A DNA stretch of 64,000 nucleotides from Candidatus Rifleibacteriota bacterium (lineage in GTDB: Bacteria; Muiribacteriota; Ozemobacteria; Ozemobacterales; Ozemobacteraceae): positions 1-64,000 of the forward strand of contig JADFZL010000006.1 in NCBI GenBank assembly GCA_015232575.1, given 5' to 3'. Within the stretch, counting starts at the first letter, position 1; each line of letters opens with the position of its first letter. Below the pieces are notes generated by a model. The model did not search any database and was not told where the DNA came from. It saw only the letters and a list, made by a program, of their open reading frames with translations. This document shows positions 51,346 to 60,783 of this stretch, one piece after another. Position numbers and translations under genes: made by a program.

Positions 51346-52392
51346 TTATTGCATAGAAAGTTTTTTCGCTTCGGCAAGCTGGGTGAGAGTCATTCTGGTT
51401 TCGAGTATTCTGATAATTTCAAGTGTTGCTTTATCATTATCAGATGCTGACTTCAAATACCATTTATATGCTTGTACAAGATTTTTTTCAACACCCTTCC
51501 CATTCGCGTACATCATTCCAAGGTGAAATTGTGCAAGTGAATGATTTTGATTTGCAGCCTTTCTGAACCATATTGCAGCAAAAGGAAGGTCTTGATCTAA
51601 CTTTTCGCCATAATAATACATTTCTCCAAGCATGAACTGTGCTTTAACGTTACCACCTTCAGCTGCTTTCCGCAACAGCTTCACAGATTCTTCAAAATTT
51701 TTCTGAGTGGAATCAACGTCATCAAGCATCAAATCAGATAGCTTTCTTAATGCTTCATTGTGTCCAGAATCGGCGGCTTTTTTATAGTATTTTTCTGCTT
51801 CAGCAAGATTTTTTTCAACACCATCACCATTTTCATACATTACTGCCAGAAGAAACAATGCCTCTGGATTTCCGCGCATGGCGGACATTTTCAGCCATTT
51901 CAATGACTCTTTCGGATCTTCAGCTTTACGGAGATCAGAATATTCTGCTTTAACAAGTCCCCGATCAGGAAGGGTGAGCTTTCCAATTTCAAGCTGAGCT
52001 TCAGCATTACCATTTTCAGCAGCCATCCGAAAATATTTTTCAGCTTCATGAGGATTACGAAGCTTCCCAAGTTCCAGATTCAAATCCCGAAGTGCAATTG
52101 TCGCAAGTTTGTATCCCTGATCTGATGATTTTGTGAGCCATTTTTCAGCTTCGTCAAGATCTTTTTCAACACCTTTCCCGGAAAAATACATCCAACCAAG
52201 GCTGAACTGAGCAATTGGATTTCCCTTTTCTGCATTTTCAATCAATTTGCTGACATTAATTAAACTTTCAGTCTCAGCAGCTGCATGAACCTGAAAAATA
52301 ATCAAAAAAGCAAATAATAACAGAATAAATCTAATCGGGATTGAATTGATCCCAGGAAGTCCCTTCTCGGTAACCAACAATAGTCTGTGCAT
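51346..52392 (-). CDS. Sel1-like repeat (SLR) protein, secreted
   Basis: 348 residues from ATG 52392 (GGAG seven bases upstream); the frame is open to 52434. A signal peptide (about 17-38, ending VHAAAE) is followed by about seven Sel1 repeats of 36-44 residues with the AQFSLGWMYFSGKGVEKD pattern. Sel1 proteins are scaffolds or regulators of envelope complexes. Its first 62 bases overlap the end of the giant protease-containing lipoprotein gene, indicating coupled translation and a likely joint function. Confidence 0.88.
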   Translation of the reverse strand: MHRLLLVTEKGLPGINSIPIRFILLLFAFLIIFQVHAAAETESLINVSKLIENAEKGNPIAQFSLGWMYFSGKGVEKDLDEAEKWLTKSSDQGYKLATIALRDLNLELGKLRNPHEAEKYFRMAAENGNAEAQLEIGKLTLPDRGLVKAEYSDLRKAEDPKESLKWLKMSAMRGNPEALFLLAVMYENGDGVEKNLAEAEKYYKKAADSGHNEALRKLSDLMLDDVDSTQKNFEESVKLLRKAAEGGNVKAQFMLGEMYYYGEKLDQDLPFAAIWFRKAANQNHSLAQFHLGMMYANGKGVEKNLVQAYKWYLKSASDNDKATLEIIRILETRMTLTQLAEAKKLSMQ

Positions 52393-55300
52393 GGTTTGGC
52401 TCCATCTTTCCAACAGTCTCATCAGAAGCAACATCCTGGACTGTCATAATCTTGTACATATTATTTCCATAATCTGTCAACCCGCCGGCTTTTACCGATG
52501 TGCTGATACAATATCCATCGTTTATCAGAGCTTTCAGGAGATTTATATCATCATCAGTCCTGATAACAAGATACCCCGAAGAATATTTATCAAAGGAAGT
52601 TTCGCCTACTTCTCTTGCGCGATATCTGGCTGCTTCCCTCCAGGCTGGTTCTGAGGGCCAGTTTGTAACGTTGTATTCACTCACCGGCATTCTATTCCAG
52701 GTTGCCCCGCCAATACGCGCGAGTAGTGAACCAGCTTCACCCTGTTCGGAACCACCATCGAAGCCTGAATTGATCTGGTGATAAACAAAATCAGGACTGA
52801 AAATTTTATCCAGATTGCTGTCAGGGCGTTTCAGAGAGTTACTCCATGACGTGCCGGAAAGATTCCAGTTGTGTTCGCGGGCTTCATTGTATGTGTGAAT
52901 ATAGTATACCATCGACCATGTTGTACAGGAATTCTTTGTCCCCTGATTTCCAATCGGCGGAAAATAGACCGTATTTGAGTTATCAACAAAATCTGGAAGA
53001 GTACCACGCAATTTTCTGCTGGAGTATGAATACAGTTTTTTCATTTTTCCCCACTGTTCACGATTTGGAGGAATAAATCCGGTTCCAAACTTCCCTGCAA
53101 AAACAGCATCATTTTTTTTGGACGAGTCGAAAACGCCTGCAGATTCGATATCTTTCTGAAGTTCATCATCTGAAGGATAATTCTCTTCAAAAGAGCTTTG
53201 CGGTGCTCTTCGAGGAAGAGGTACAATCCAGCGCAATTCTTCACGGGTCAGCGAACCTTTTGTAGATGCCGTAAATTCGGTTTTCTGATTTGCAGTAAAA
53301 GGACCAATGCTTCCTGATACTCTTCTGAAAGGTATTTTTTCGTAATCATAATAATATTCAACCGCAAAACTGGCAATATTTCCACTGGAATTTCCGGTAT
53401 TATTAACCTGGATAAAAAGATCATAGTCATTAATTGCCGAAGCGAATTCCGAGATATCGAGTGCTATTACATTATCAGGAAATGAGTACCCACCACTTGT
53501 GAGCATTGTCCCAACTCGGCTCTGCAGTTCTTTTGTTTTTACTGGAGAATTGACCGGACCCAGACCAACAGTTATAAGGCATTCATCGCGTTTCTGATGA
53601 ACCGGCTTTACAAGAAGAAGAACTGTAGGCTGATACGCATGATTGAAATCATTATAAAAATATCTGACATACATTTCCTGCTTTTTCATAACCCCGTAAG
53701 TTATCCAGTAGTGGCCATCGTAAGGAGTTTTCTTCTCCCATTCGCCTGACTTTCCCCATGAATTTACTATTTTAAAAGCTCCCTGTGACAGAATTGGTGT
53801 AGAATCTTTAATTGTAAACTCTACCATATTTCCAGGAAGAGTAAAATTATTTTCATCGTTCACTTCAGCAACAGAATTATCACAATCAACAGCGGCACCG
53901 ACAAAATATTTTCCTGGTGATAAATTTACAGGTACTTTAAAATCAACATAACCGGCATAAACCTCTCCAACTGGACATTCATACGGAAATGACAATTCGG
54001 CAATAGCAGTGTCGGTTGCTGAAATTGAGCGGTCTGTAGAAATATAGAATCTGATTTTATTATCAGCGCTGTAACCTGCCTGACTGCCAATATTTCTGAA
54101 TGTATATTTCAGTTTCATTTCTTCATTTGGTGAGCCATTGAAGAAATCTTCCCACGAATTACCGGTGTATAATTTTCCGATGTTAAGATTATTTCCTGCG
54201 ACTAAATCAGAACCGCTCAGACTTTTCACCGTTCCAATTTTAATTTTTGTTGAATCATTTCCGGCTTTCCGCACCCATACTGTATCATTAACAGTAAATG
54301 ATACCTGAGCTATCCAGGAATTAATGGCATTCCATGATGAACCGTCGTTCAAACTGTATTCCATTTCAGGGGAAACATTATATATCCTGTTTTCAGGAAC
54401 GTTCATCCATGTATCAGATGCTGAAATATCAACAGACTCAACAACTTTTACTGAATAGTTCTTTGTGGTACCATTTTCCGCAGTAACAGTATAAGTAACC
54501 GGAATGCCTGTCAGGAACTTTACTGGTGAGCCGCTCATAGGCGAGACTGAGATTCCTGTGTGCAGAATTGTCGGAGAAATGGGGTTTTGAATGGTACCTG
54601 ATGATACTTTGAGTACAATAGAATATGAATTCTCATCGATTATGCCATTAGCAGGCGGTTTTAACCCCTGAAATGAGAAAGAAGTTATGGTTTTTTCTGA
54701 ACTTCGGACATTAGTAGTTGAGAACACTGATGAATAATCTGAAATGAGAGAATTTCCGCTGAAATCATTAACACCTGATTTGACGGTTACGGTATAGCTG
54801 GAATTGTAAGCAAGAGGTGAATTCGGAGAAAAAGTAGCTATTTGTTTATCACTGCTCATGGAAATGGATCCAGCGACACTGATGCTTCCAGAAGCAAGAA
54901 GAATGCTACCGGTAAGAGATTCTGGAATCACCGGCTCGCTGAATGAAATTGTAATTTTTGTATTCAATGGTAAGAGTTCGGCACCATTTTCAGGCTTTAC
55001 AGCCACAACCGACGGTGGTACAACATCTGGCTTAGCAACCGTTTCAAAAATTGAAGAAAATACCGAAAGCATTACATTCCCTTCCAGATCAGTTATTCCG
55101 GGTCCGGCTGTGAGAGTATATTGGCGGGAATGATTCAATGATGCTGAAGGTACAATAATTGCCTGAGTCTTTTGAGAATTCATTGAAACACTGATAGAAA
55201 GAGTTTCTGTGCCGATTTTCAAAACCAGATTTCCAGCAATTGAAGATTCTCTGACAGGCTCACTGAATTTTATTGTTATGGAAGCATTAGGTTCAACATT

Positions 55301-57163
55301 CATCTCACCATTAAAAGGGGAAACATAAATGACGGAAGGTGCAATACGGTCTGGAGCTGATGCCGTAGTAAATTTCCATTCAACATTTTCTGAAAGGGTT
55401 GTTCCTTCGAGATCTTTTATTGTACTACTGAGCGTACAGAAGTATTCCGTCGCATACTGCAAAGGTAAATCCGGTGTGAAAATGAATGTTTTACCTTCGT
55501 TCTCATTGCTGATGATTCCGGGAAGCTTCTGACCGTTGATTTTTCTGAGTGAAAATGAATTTATGTTTATTGAACTTCGATTCATCTCTCTGTTGAAAAG
55601 AACTGAAATCAGCGTGGATGAAGCTATATTCGTCGCGCCGGATGCTGGTAAAAAGCCTTCCGGAACAGGAATAATTCTGCTTTCTGCAATTATTTCAAGA
55701 GGACCGGCAGATGCAACTGCACCGAAATTATCTGTTGCACGCATATTCAATAAATGAGTACCTTCAGTGATAAATCTTGCTGTAAAAATATATGGAGGCG
55801 TTGCAATAGATGAATATGGCAGTTCATCAATAAAAAGTTCTACCAATTCGATTTTTCCATCATCTGAGACGTTGGCTTCAATAGAAAAATCTTCATTGAT
55901 ATATACCCGCGATTTATCTGAAGGCAGTTTAAATGAAATTTCAGGCGGACTATTGACCGGATAAGTTTCAAAGCCATAGAAAACCGGCAATTTTACTGAT
56001 GAAGTGCCGTTAAAAAAGTCAGACACAACAACTGTAATTGTTGCCACTCCCTTTTCTGAAGGGGCAATCCAGATTATCTGATATTCATTTGTACCAGACG
56101 AAATTTGTCCGGCAGTACAACTCCAGACAATTTTTATTTCTCTCAAATCTGTCTGATCAGGATCTCTAACCACTGCTGACAGAGTAAGTTGTTCAGAAGG
56201 ATTGATCTTGTTAGTGGCTTTTCCGGCTGAATTCTGAGACGTAAGAGAGATAAGCGGTGGATGATTTATAACAGTCTGATCATATCGATACAGAAAGAAT
56301 TCTGCAACAGACGGAATATCTGAAACGAAAGGAACATTCAACGTCTGAGGCTGGAATGCTCCGCTGGCAAGAACCTTTATTTCACCTTCGGCTACTCCAT
56401 CAGGCAAAGGCGGAGAAACAAAAAATCCATTGGAATCAGTGAAGAAAGTCTCGCCCCAGAGTGTTAATGGCACACGGGGCTGAGGTGCTCCATCGGTGTC
56501 TTTGAGTATTCCGGAGACTACATTTCTGGCGATTTTAAGCGTAATAGAACCGACATCAGAAATTTCTGAGGTTTTCACCAGCGAAACATAACTGGTTCTA
56601 GCCTTGGCAGTCTGTTTGAAAACGCTATTGTAATGCTTTGCAACCAGGCGCCACGAACCAGCAGGTATTCCATACAGTATAAATTTACCTTCTGAGTCTG
56701 TTTTAACCGTTTTTGACGGATAATCTTCAAGCCAGATCTGAACATTTTCCGCAGGAACAAGTTTCTCAGAGACCTTTTCAGAAGAAAACCTTATTTCAGC
56801 TGATGTTGAAGCGGAAGTACCAGTTGATGAAACAACTGATGTCGAAGTGATGGTAAGCGTGGAAGAAATGTTCGAAGTCGAAGTAAAAGTAGAAGTAGAT
56901 GTAACTGTAGATGTTGAAGTAAGTGTTTCAGTAGATGTAAGCGTATCAGTAGAAGAATCGACAGCGTCTTCTGCAAGCAGACTTTCTGGTATGAGAACTT
57001 TCCCGGTAATAATGTGGTCAACCGGGACAATTCCCGGGCCGCCTGCATCTCCGTCAGATGATCCACCGTTAATAATAGAACATCCGCTGAGTACAAGAAC
57101 AAAGATCATCAACAGAAGACAGAAAAGCTTCTTATGTGAAGATTTGACAATAAGCCACATCAT
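52331..57163 (-). CDS. Giant lipoprotein with Ig-like domains and truncated papain-like peptidase domain
   Basis: 1,610 residues. A lipobox signal peptide (LVLSGC, Cys about 28) and a Ser/Thr tract (about 70-120) lead to carboxypeptidase-regulatory-like beta domains (about 120-290). Ig-like and Big_5-type repeats cover about 300-830 (GFLPASGATNIASSTLISVL, PENGAELLPLNTKITISFSE), then a cadherin-like beta domain, a CARDB-like domain (about 950-1090) and beta linkers. A C1A-like peptidase ends it: IGNQGTKNSCTTWSMVYYI holds the catalytic Cys region, and EPNHAQTIVGYREGTSW holds the His. The protein stops 11-12 residues after that, without the Asn/NSWG segment that completes C1A enzymes. It may be inactive or unusual. 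It overlaps the Sel1 gene by 62 bases. Confidence 0.85.
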   Translation of the reverse strand: MMWLIVKSSHKKLFCLLLMIFVLVLSGCSIINGGSSDGDAGGPGIVPVDHIITGKVLIPESLLAEDAVDSSTDTLTSTETLTSTSTVTSTSTFTSTSNISSTLTITSTSVVSSTGTSASTSAEIRFSSEKVSEKLVPAENVQIWLEDYPSKTVKTDSEGKFILYGIPAGSWRLVAKHYNSVFKQTAKARTSYVSLVKTSEISDVGSITLKIARNVVSGILKDTDGAPQPRVPLTLWGETFFTDSNGFFVSPPLPDGVAEGEIKVLASGAFQPQTLNVPFVSDIPSVAEFFLYRYDQTVINHPPLISLTSQNSAGKATNKINPSEQLTLSAVVRDPDQTDLREIKIVWSCTAGQISSGTNEYQIIWIAPSEKGVATITVVVSDFFNGTSSVKLPVFYGFETYPVNSPPEISFKLPSDKSRVYINEDFSIEANVSDDGKIELVELFIDELPYSSIATPPYIFTARFITEGTHLLNMRATDNFGAVASAGPLEIIAESRIIPVPEGFLPASGATNIASSTLISVLFNREMNRSSININSFSLRKINGQKLPGIISNENEGKTFIFTPDLPLQYATEYFCTLSSTIKDLEGTTLSENVEWKFTTASAPDRIAPSVIYVSPFNGEMNVEPNASITIKFSEPVRESSIAGNLVLKIGTETLSISVSMNSQKTQAIIVPSASLNHSRQYTLTAGPGITDLEGNVMLSVFSSIFETVAKPDVVPPSVVAVKPENGAELLPLNTKITISFSEPVIPESLTGSILLASGSISVAGSISMSSDKQIATFSPNSPLAYNSSYTVTVKSGVNDFSGNSLISDYSSVFSTTNVRSSEKTITSFSFQGLKPPANGIIDENSYSIVLKVSSGTIQNPISPTILHTGISVSPMSGSPVKFLTGIPVTYTVTAENGTTKNYSVKVVESVDISASDTWMNVPENRIYNVSPEMEYSLNDGSSWNAINSWIAQVSFTVNDTVWVRKAGNDSTKIKIGTVKSLSGSDLVAGNNLNIGKLYTGNSWEDFFNGSPNEEMKLKYTFRNIGSQAGYSADNKIRFYISTDRSISATDTAIAELSFPYECPVGEVYAGYVDFKVPVNLSPGKYFVGAAVDCDNSVAEVNDENNFTLPGNMVEFTIKDSTPILSQGAFKIVNSWGKSGEWEKKTPYDGHYWITYGVMKKQEMYVRYFYNDFNHAYQPTVLLLVKPVHQKRDECLITVGLGPVNSPVKTKELQSRVGTMLTSGGYSFPDNVIALDISEFASAINDYDLFIQVNNTGNSSGNIASFAVEYYYDYEKIPFRRVSGSIGPFTANQKTEFTASTKGSLTREELRWIVPLPRRAPQSSFEENYPSDDELQKDIESAGVFDSSKKNDAVFAGKFGTGFIPPNREQWGKMKKLYSYSSRKLRGTLPDFVDNSNTVYFPPIGNQGTKNSCTTWSMVYYIHTYNEAREHNWNLSGTSWSNSLKRPDSNLDKIFSPDFVYHQINSGFDGGSEQGEAGSLLARIGGATWNRMPVSEYNVTNWPSEPAWREAARYRAREVGETSFDKYSSGYLVIRTDDDINLLKALINDGYCISTSVKAGGLTDYGNNMYKIMTVQDVASDETVGKMEPNHAQTIVGYREGTSWDQFNPD

Positions 57164-57241
57164 TTCAACCTTTCACTATTGTTTTATAAAAACACTCACT
57201 CCAACCCGAAGGTAATATGCCCCCATTTGGCATGATTTGCT
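57164..57241. other. Short intergenic gap
   Basis: 78 bases between the HEAT/TPR gene stop and the giant lipoprotein start. AAGG lies just before the downstream ATG; no terminator seen. Confidence 0.5.
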
Positions 57242-59743
57242 TTACTTAGGTTCTTCTGAATCTTCTGAATCATCCAGATTACCCAGATCTGGCAAGTCTG
57301 GATCCTTTTCCGAATCTTCTGAATCTTTTGATTCCACTGATTCATCCTTATCAATACTGTCAATTAGTTTACTAAAATTAACTGGTTCTTTCGAAGCAGA
57401 GGGCGACTCAGAGGGCGACTCGGACGACAAATCAACATCAGAAGCTGGGAGTTTTTCACAGATTTTATCGTATAACGATCTTACCATCGTATAAAGTCGG
57501 GAGTCTTTCGGAAGTATTCTGACAACTTCAAGTACAAGACTTTCTGCACGTCTGAAATTGCCAAGGTTATAGCATGCCATTGCAAGATAGTATACAGTTT
57601 CCTCATCATCTGGATTCAGCTGATAGGCATCTTCGAGCGGAGTCTGAGCATCAACAAATTTCTGTTCGTGTGCCAGAGCAACTCCCAGATCCCTTTTCGC
57701 TCTGAATATCAGCTTCTCTGCGTCTTCTCTGGCGTTTTGAAGGATTGTTTCACATGCTCTGCGCAAATTAGCCCAATCTCTGGTTTTTTTATAAATTTTA
57801 GTAATAATGCTTAAAGCTTTAACATCATTCGGCTCAGAAGCGAGGTATTGAGTTAAAGACTCCCGTGCCTGCTCGACTTCCTTGGTTTCCCATGCCATCG
57901 CTCCAATGTAATAATGGGCTTTTATCAATCCTGGATCTTCCTGAAGGGCTTCAAAAAAGGCTTTTTTCGCCTGCCTGTATTTTCCAATGTTAAAGAATTT
58001 CAATGCTGATACGTATGTCGATGAAACTTTTGGTTTCTTAACAATTTCAACAACAGTTTTCTCAGAGGATTCAGATTTAGATTCAGGCTTGCTTTCCAAT
58101 TCACTTTCTGCTACCTTCACAATCGCGACATCTTTTGATTCAGATGATTCGGGAGAAGGCTTTATTGATTCTGCTGACCGAATTGAAATCTCACCAGATT
58201 TTTCGGTTGGTACAACAGGTACCGCCGGAACAATCACCTGAATTTTCTGATTAAGCTTTTCAAAAAGAGGCTTCGGAACATTTTCGCCCTTTTCAAGAAT
58301 TTCGAGACACCCCTCAAGGGCTGATAAATATGGAGTAATATTTTCGGAAGGTTTTGTACTGACTACTTTTTTTAATACTGAATCAAAAATCTCCAGTCCG
58401 CCGAGAGAAAAGTGTTCGACAGTAAACGTTTTAAAGATTTTCGGTTCACGATAATCTATCAGCCTTGCAATGGCTCTTAAGCCATCAAGCTTCAGGAGTG
58501 AGGCAAGAGCTTTCAATGCACCGGAAACCACATCAGGCCTTTTATCTCTGACATGGTTTTTTATAAGCTTCACAGCTTCATCATTTGGATGTTTTGAAAA
58601 GAAGTCCATGCAGGCAAGAAGATTAGGGATACGATCTTCCTTTTTAAACTGCTGAATAATGCTTTGAAAGGGAAACTCATCAAATCCAATTGCCATCTCA
58701 ACAGAAAATTTTCTTATCCACGCGTTTTCATCCTGAATACACTTTTCAATTATGCTTTTTACCAAATCGGTCGGAAATTTCTTCAGTGAAAGTATCATGC
58801 GTTTTCTGACATCATCAGATTCATCAGACGCAAGTGATTTTGCAGAATCCTCATAGCCGACAGGTGAAATTTGTCCAAGTATATATGCAGCACTGCGTCT
58901 CAACTGAATGTCATCTGATTTCACCATTTCGAGAATTTGTGGTTTTACCGTTTCAGACTCACTTCGAGCAATCGAAAGAATTGCGTTGGCTCTGATACGG
59001 TTATTTGGATCACGCAGAAATGGAGTAATGCGTTGTGATATTTCCCTCTGTGGAAGCTCAAGTTCACCGATTGCCTCAATAGAGTTGGCCTTCAATCGCG
59101 GATCATGACTTTTCAATCCTTCATCGAAAACATTCAGAAGAGTAACAGAACGAAATTTGGCGAGGAAACTCACCATCTGAGCTTTTCTTCTCAGATCATC
59201 ATCCTGTTTGAATCTTTCCACGAGGAAAGTTACAGATTCGTGTTCTTTCAATTTGCAGATAACTTTCAGGATATTCATTGATATCCATTCGTCCGGGTCT
59301 GAAATGTATTTGCACAGAGCAAGAGCACTTTCACGTCCACCATGAAGGAACAAACCTTCAATCGCCTGATAACGTACAACACGGTCAGAATCTCCAAGTA
59401 ATTCTTTCAGACACTCAAAACTCTCGCGTGTTTTATACTTTGCGATACATTCCACAATCAGATCTCTGACCGGAGAATCTTTTCTGTCAAGCAATTTCCG
59501 AAGTAAGCTGAATGCCTGTTCTCCACCGGCAATTGATATTGCCTCGATAGATTCTTCTTCATCAGGATATTGCGAAAAAAACTGACAAACTTTTTCCCGT
59601 GCTTCAGGAATTCCAATTTTTGCAAGCGTTTTCAAAACCGGCACACTGATTCTTTTGTCAGGAGAATTATCTATAATCGGGATAAGTTGAGTGTATGCTC
59701 TCTTCTGTAATTCTACGACTTTTTCCATTAGTACATTATTCAT
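57242..59743 (-). CDS. HEAT-repeat and TPR adaptor protein of the PilT operon
   Basis: 833 residues. About 12 HEAT-like repeats occupy residues 1-480 (e.g. SDRVVRYQAIEGLFLHGGRE, DPNNRIRANAILSIARSESE). A Ser/Glu/Lys/Pro-rich linker (about 510-580) leads to a TPR domain (about 590-780; YVSALKFFNIGKYRQAKKAF, DPGLIKAHYYIGAMAWETKE). The acidic Ser/Asp/Glu tail runs to the end. The start overlaps the PilT2 stop by 4 bases. No enzymatic domain. Likely an adaptor for the twitching motors or their regulators, inferred from the operon. Confidence 0.82.
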   Translation of the reverse strand: MNNVLMEKVVELQKRAYTQLIPIIDNSPDKRISVPVLKTLAKIGIPEAREKVCQFFSQYPDEEESIEAISIAGGEQAFSLLRKLLDRKDSPVRDLIVECIAKYKTRESFECLKELLGDSDRVVRYQAIEGLFLHGGRESALALCKYISDPDEWISMNILKVICKLKEHESVTFLVERFKQDDDLRRKAQMVSFLAKFRSVTLLNVFDEGLKSHDPRLKANSIEAIGELELPQREISQRITPFLRDPNNRIRANAILSIARSESETVKPQILEMVKSDDIQLRRSAAYILGQISPVGYEDSAKSLASDESDDVRKRMILSLKKFPTDLVKSIIEKCIQDENAWIRKFSVEMAIGFDEFPFQSIIQQFKKEDRIPNLLACMDFFSKHPNDEAVKLIKNHVRDKRPDVVSGALKALASLLKLDGLRAIARLIDYREPKIFKTFTVEHFSLGGLEIFDSVLKKVVSTKPSENITPYLSALEGCLEILEKGENVPKPLFEKLNQKIQVIVPAVPVVPTEKSGEISIRSAESIKPSPESSESKDVAIVKVAESELESKPESKSESSEKTVVEIVKKPKVSSTYVSALKFFNIGKYRQAKKAFFEALQEDPGLIKAHYYIGAMAWETKEVEQARESLTQYLASEPNDVKALSIITKIYKKTRDWANLRRACETILQNAREDAEKLIFRAKRDLGVALAHEQKFVDAQTPLEDAYQLNPDDEETVYYLAMACYNLGNFRRAESLVLEVVRILPKDSRLYTMVRSLYDKICEKLPASDVDLSSESPSESPSASKEPVNFSKLIDSIDKDESVESKDSEDSEKDPDLPDLGNLDDSEDSEEPK

Positions 59744-60783
59744 TCTATAATCTCCTGAAGCATTACTTTGACAAGATCAGTATTTACATTTTCTACTCTC
59801 AAAAGCTTTGAAAGAGAATCTTTCAGACTAACACAACCATCTTTTTTTGCCATAAGCATGGCTGCGTGGATCTGGTTATATTTTTTATCTCTTATCAGCA
59901 TACGCATTGCAGGGTTAAGCAGACAAAGTTCATAAGCCACATTTGGCTTTTGTTCATGGGAAATCTTTGGAACAAGAACCTGTGAAAATATTCCATTCAG
60001 GTTCACTGAAATCTGCGCTCTCATTTCGTCCTGTTTATCTGCCGGAAAGAATGATTCGAGTCTTTCCAGTGTCTGATGAATACCAAGTGTCGGAAGTGTG
60101 GAAATGACAAAATGTCCTGTCTCAGCTGCTACAAGAGCCATTTCAACAGTCTTACTATCCCTCAATTCCCCGATCATCACAACATCAGGGTCTTCACGCA
60201 AGGCATTTATTAATCCTTCCTGATAGGTTGGAATCTGCTTTCCAACCTCAATCTGGGTAAAAATTGACTGGTTAGCACTGTAAATAAAATCAATCGGGTT
60301 TTCCATTGTAATAATATGACGTGCAAATCTGAAATTTATTGCATCAATCATAGCTGCAATGGTATGAGACTTACCCGACCCCGCCGGACCCGTTACCAGA
60401 AAGAGACCACGTGGCTTGCATGCCTGAATATCCAGTGTTTCCGGCAACCCAAGAGTTTTAATTGTCGGAACAGTTGTCGGAAGGAATCTGAATGTTCCTG
60501 CCAAACCGTCACGCTGCTGATATATATAGCATCTGATGCGCCATTTTTTTCTGTATGGAAACATGGAAAAGGTTTCGAAATCTTTTCGCAGGGCAATCTG
60601 CTTTTGAGTATCAATTACAGGCAGAAAGATGTCGTACATTTCCTGCGATACAAGTGCTTCTTCTTCTGAAGCAACCAGATGTCCGTTAATTCGATAAGTC
60701 GGAGGTGCCCCGGTTTTTAAAGTTAAGTCAGAAGCATTCAGGCGATATGCTTCGTCAAAATATCTGAAAATTTTTGGTTTCAT
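59740..60783 (-). CDS. PilT/PilU-family retraction ATPase, second copy, atypical
   Basis: 347 residues, GspE/PilT secretion ATPase fold. Motifs: N-terminal ASDLTLKTGAPPTYRINGHL, Walker A (VTGPAGSGKSHTIAAMI), Asp box ITMENPIDFIY, Walker B (DPDVVMIGELRDSKTVEMA). The His box reads FVISTLPTLGIH where PilT has TLHT; the catalytic-region His is replaced by Pro. It may be a PilU-like accessory subunit. The start overlaps the pilT gene by 4 bases and the stop overlaps the HEAT/TPR gene by 4 bases, so it is a tightly coupled operon. Confidence 0.88.
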   Translation of the reverse strand: MKPKIFRYFDEAYRLNASDLTLKTGAPPTYRINGHLVASEEEALVSQEMYDIFLPVIDTQKQIALRKDFETFSMFPYRKKWRIRCYIYQQRDGLAGTFRFLPTTVPTIKTLGLPETLDIQACKPRGLFLVTGPAGSGKSHTIAAMIDAINFRFARHIITMENPIDFIYSANQSIFTQIEVGKQIPTYQEGLINALREDPDVVMIGELRDSKTVEMALVAAETGHFVISTLPTLGIHQTLERLESFFPADKQDEMRAQISVNLNGIFSQVLVPKISHEQKPNVAYELCLLNPAMRMLIRDKKYNQIHAAMLMAKKDGCVSLKDSLSKLLRVENVNTDLVKVMLQEIIE

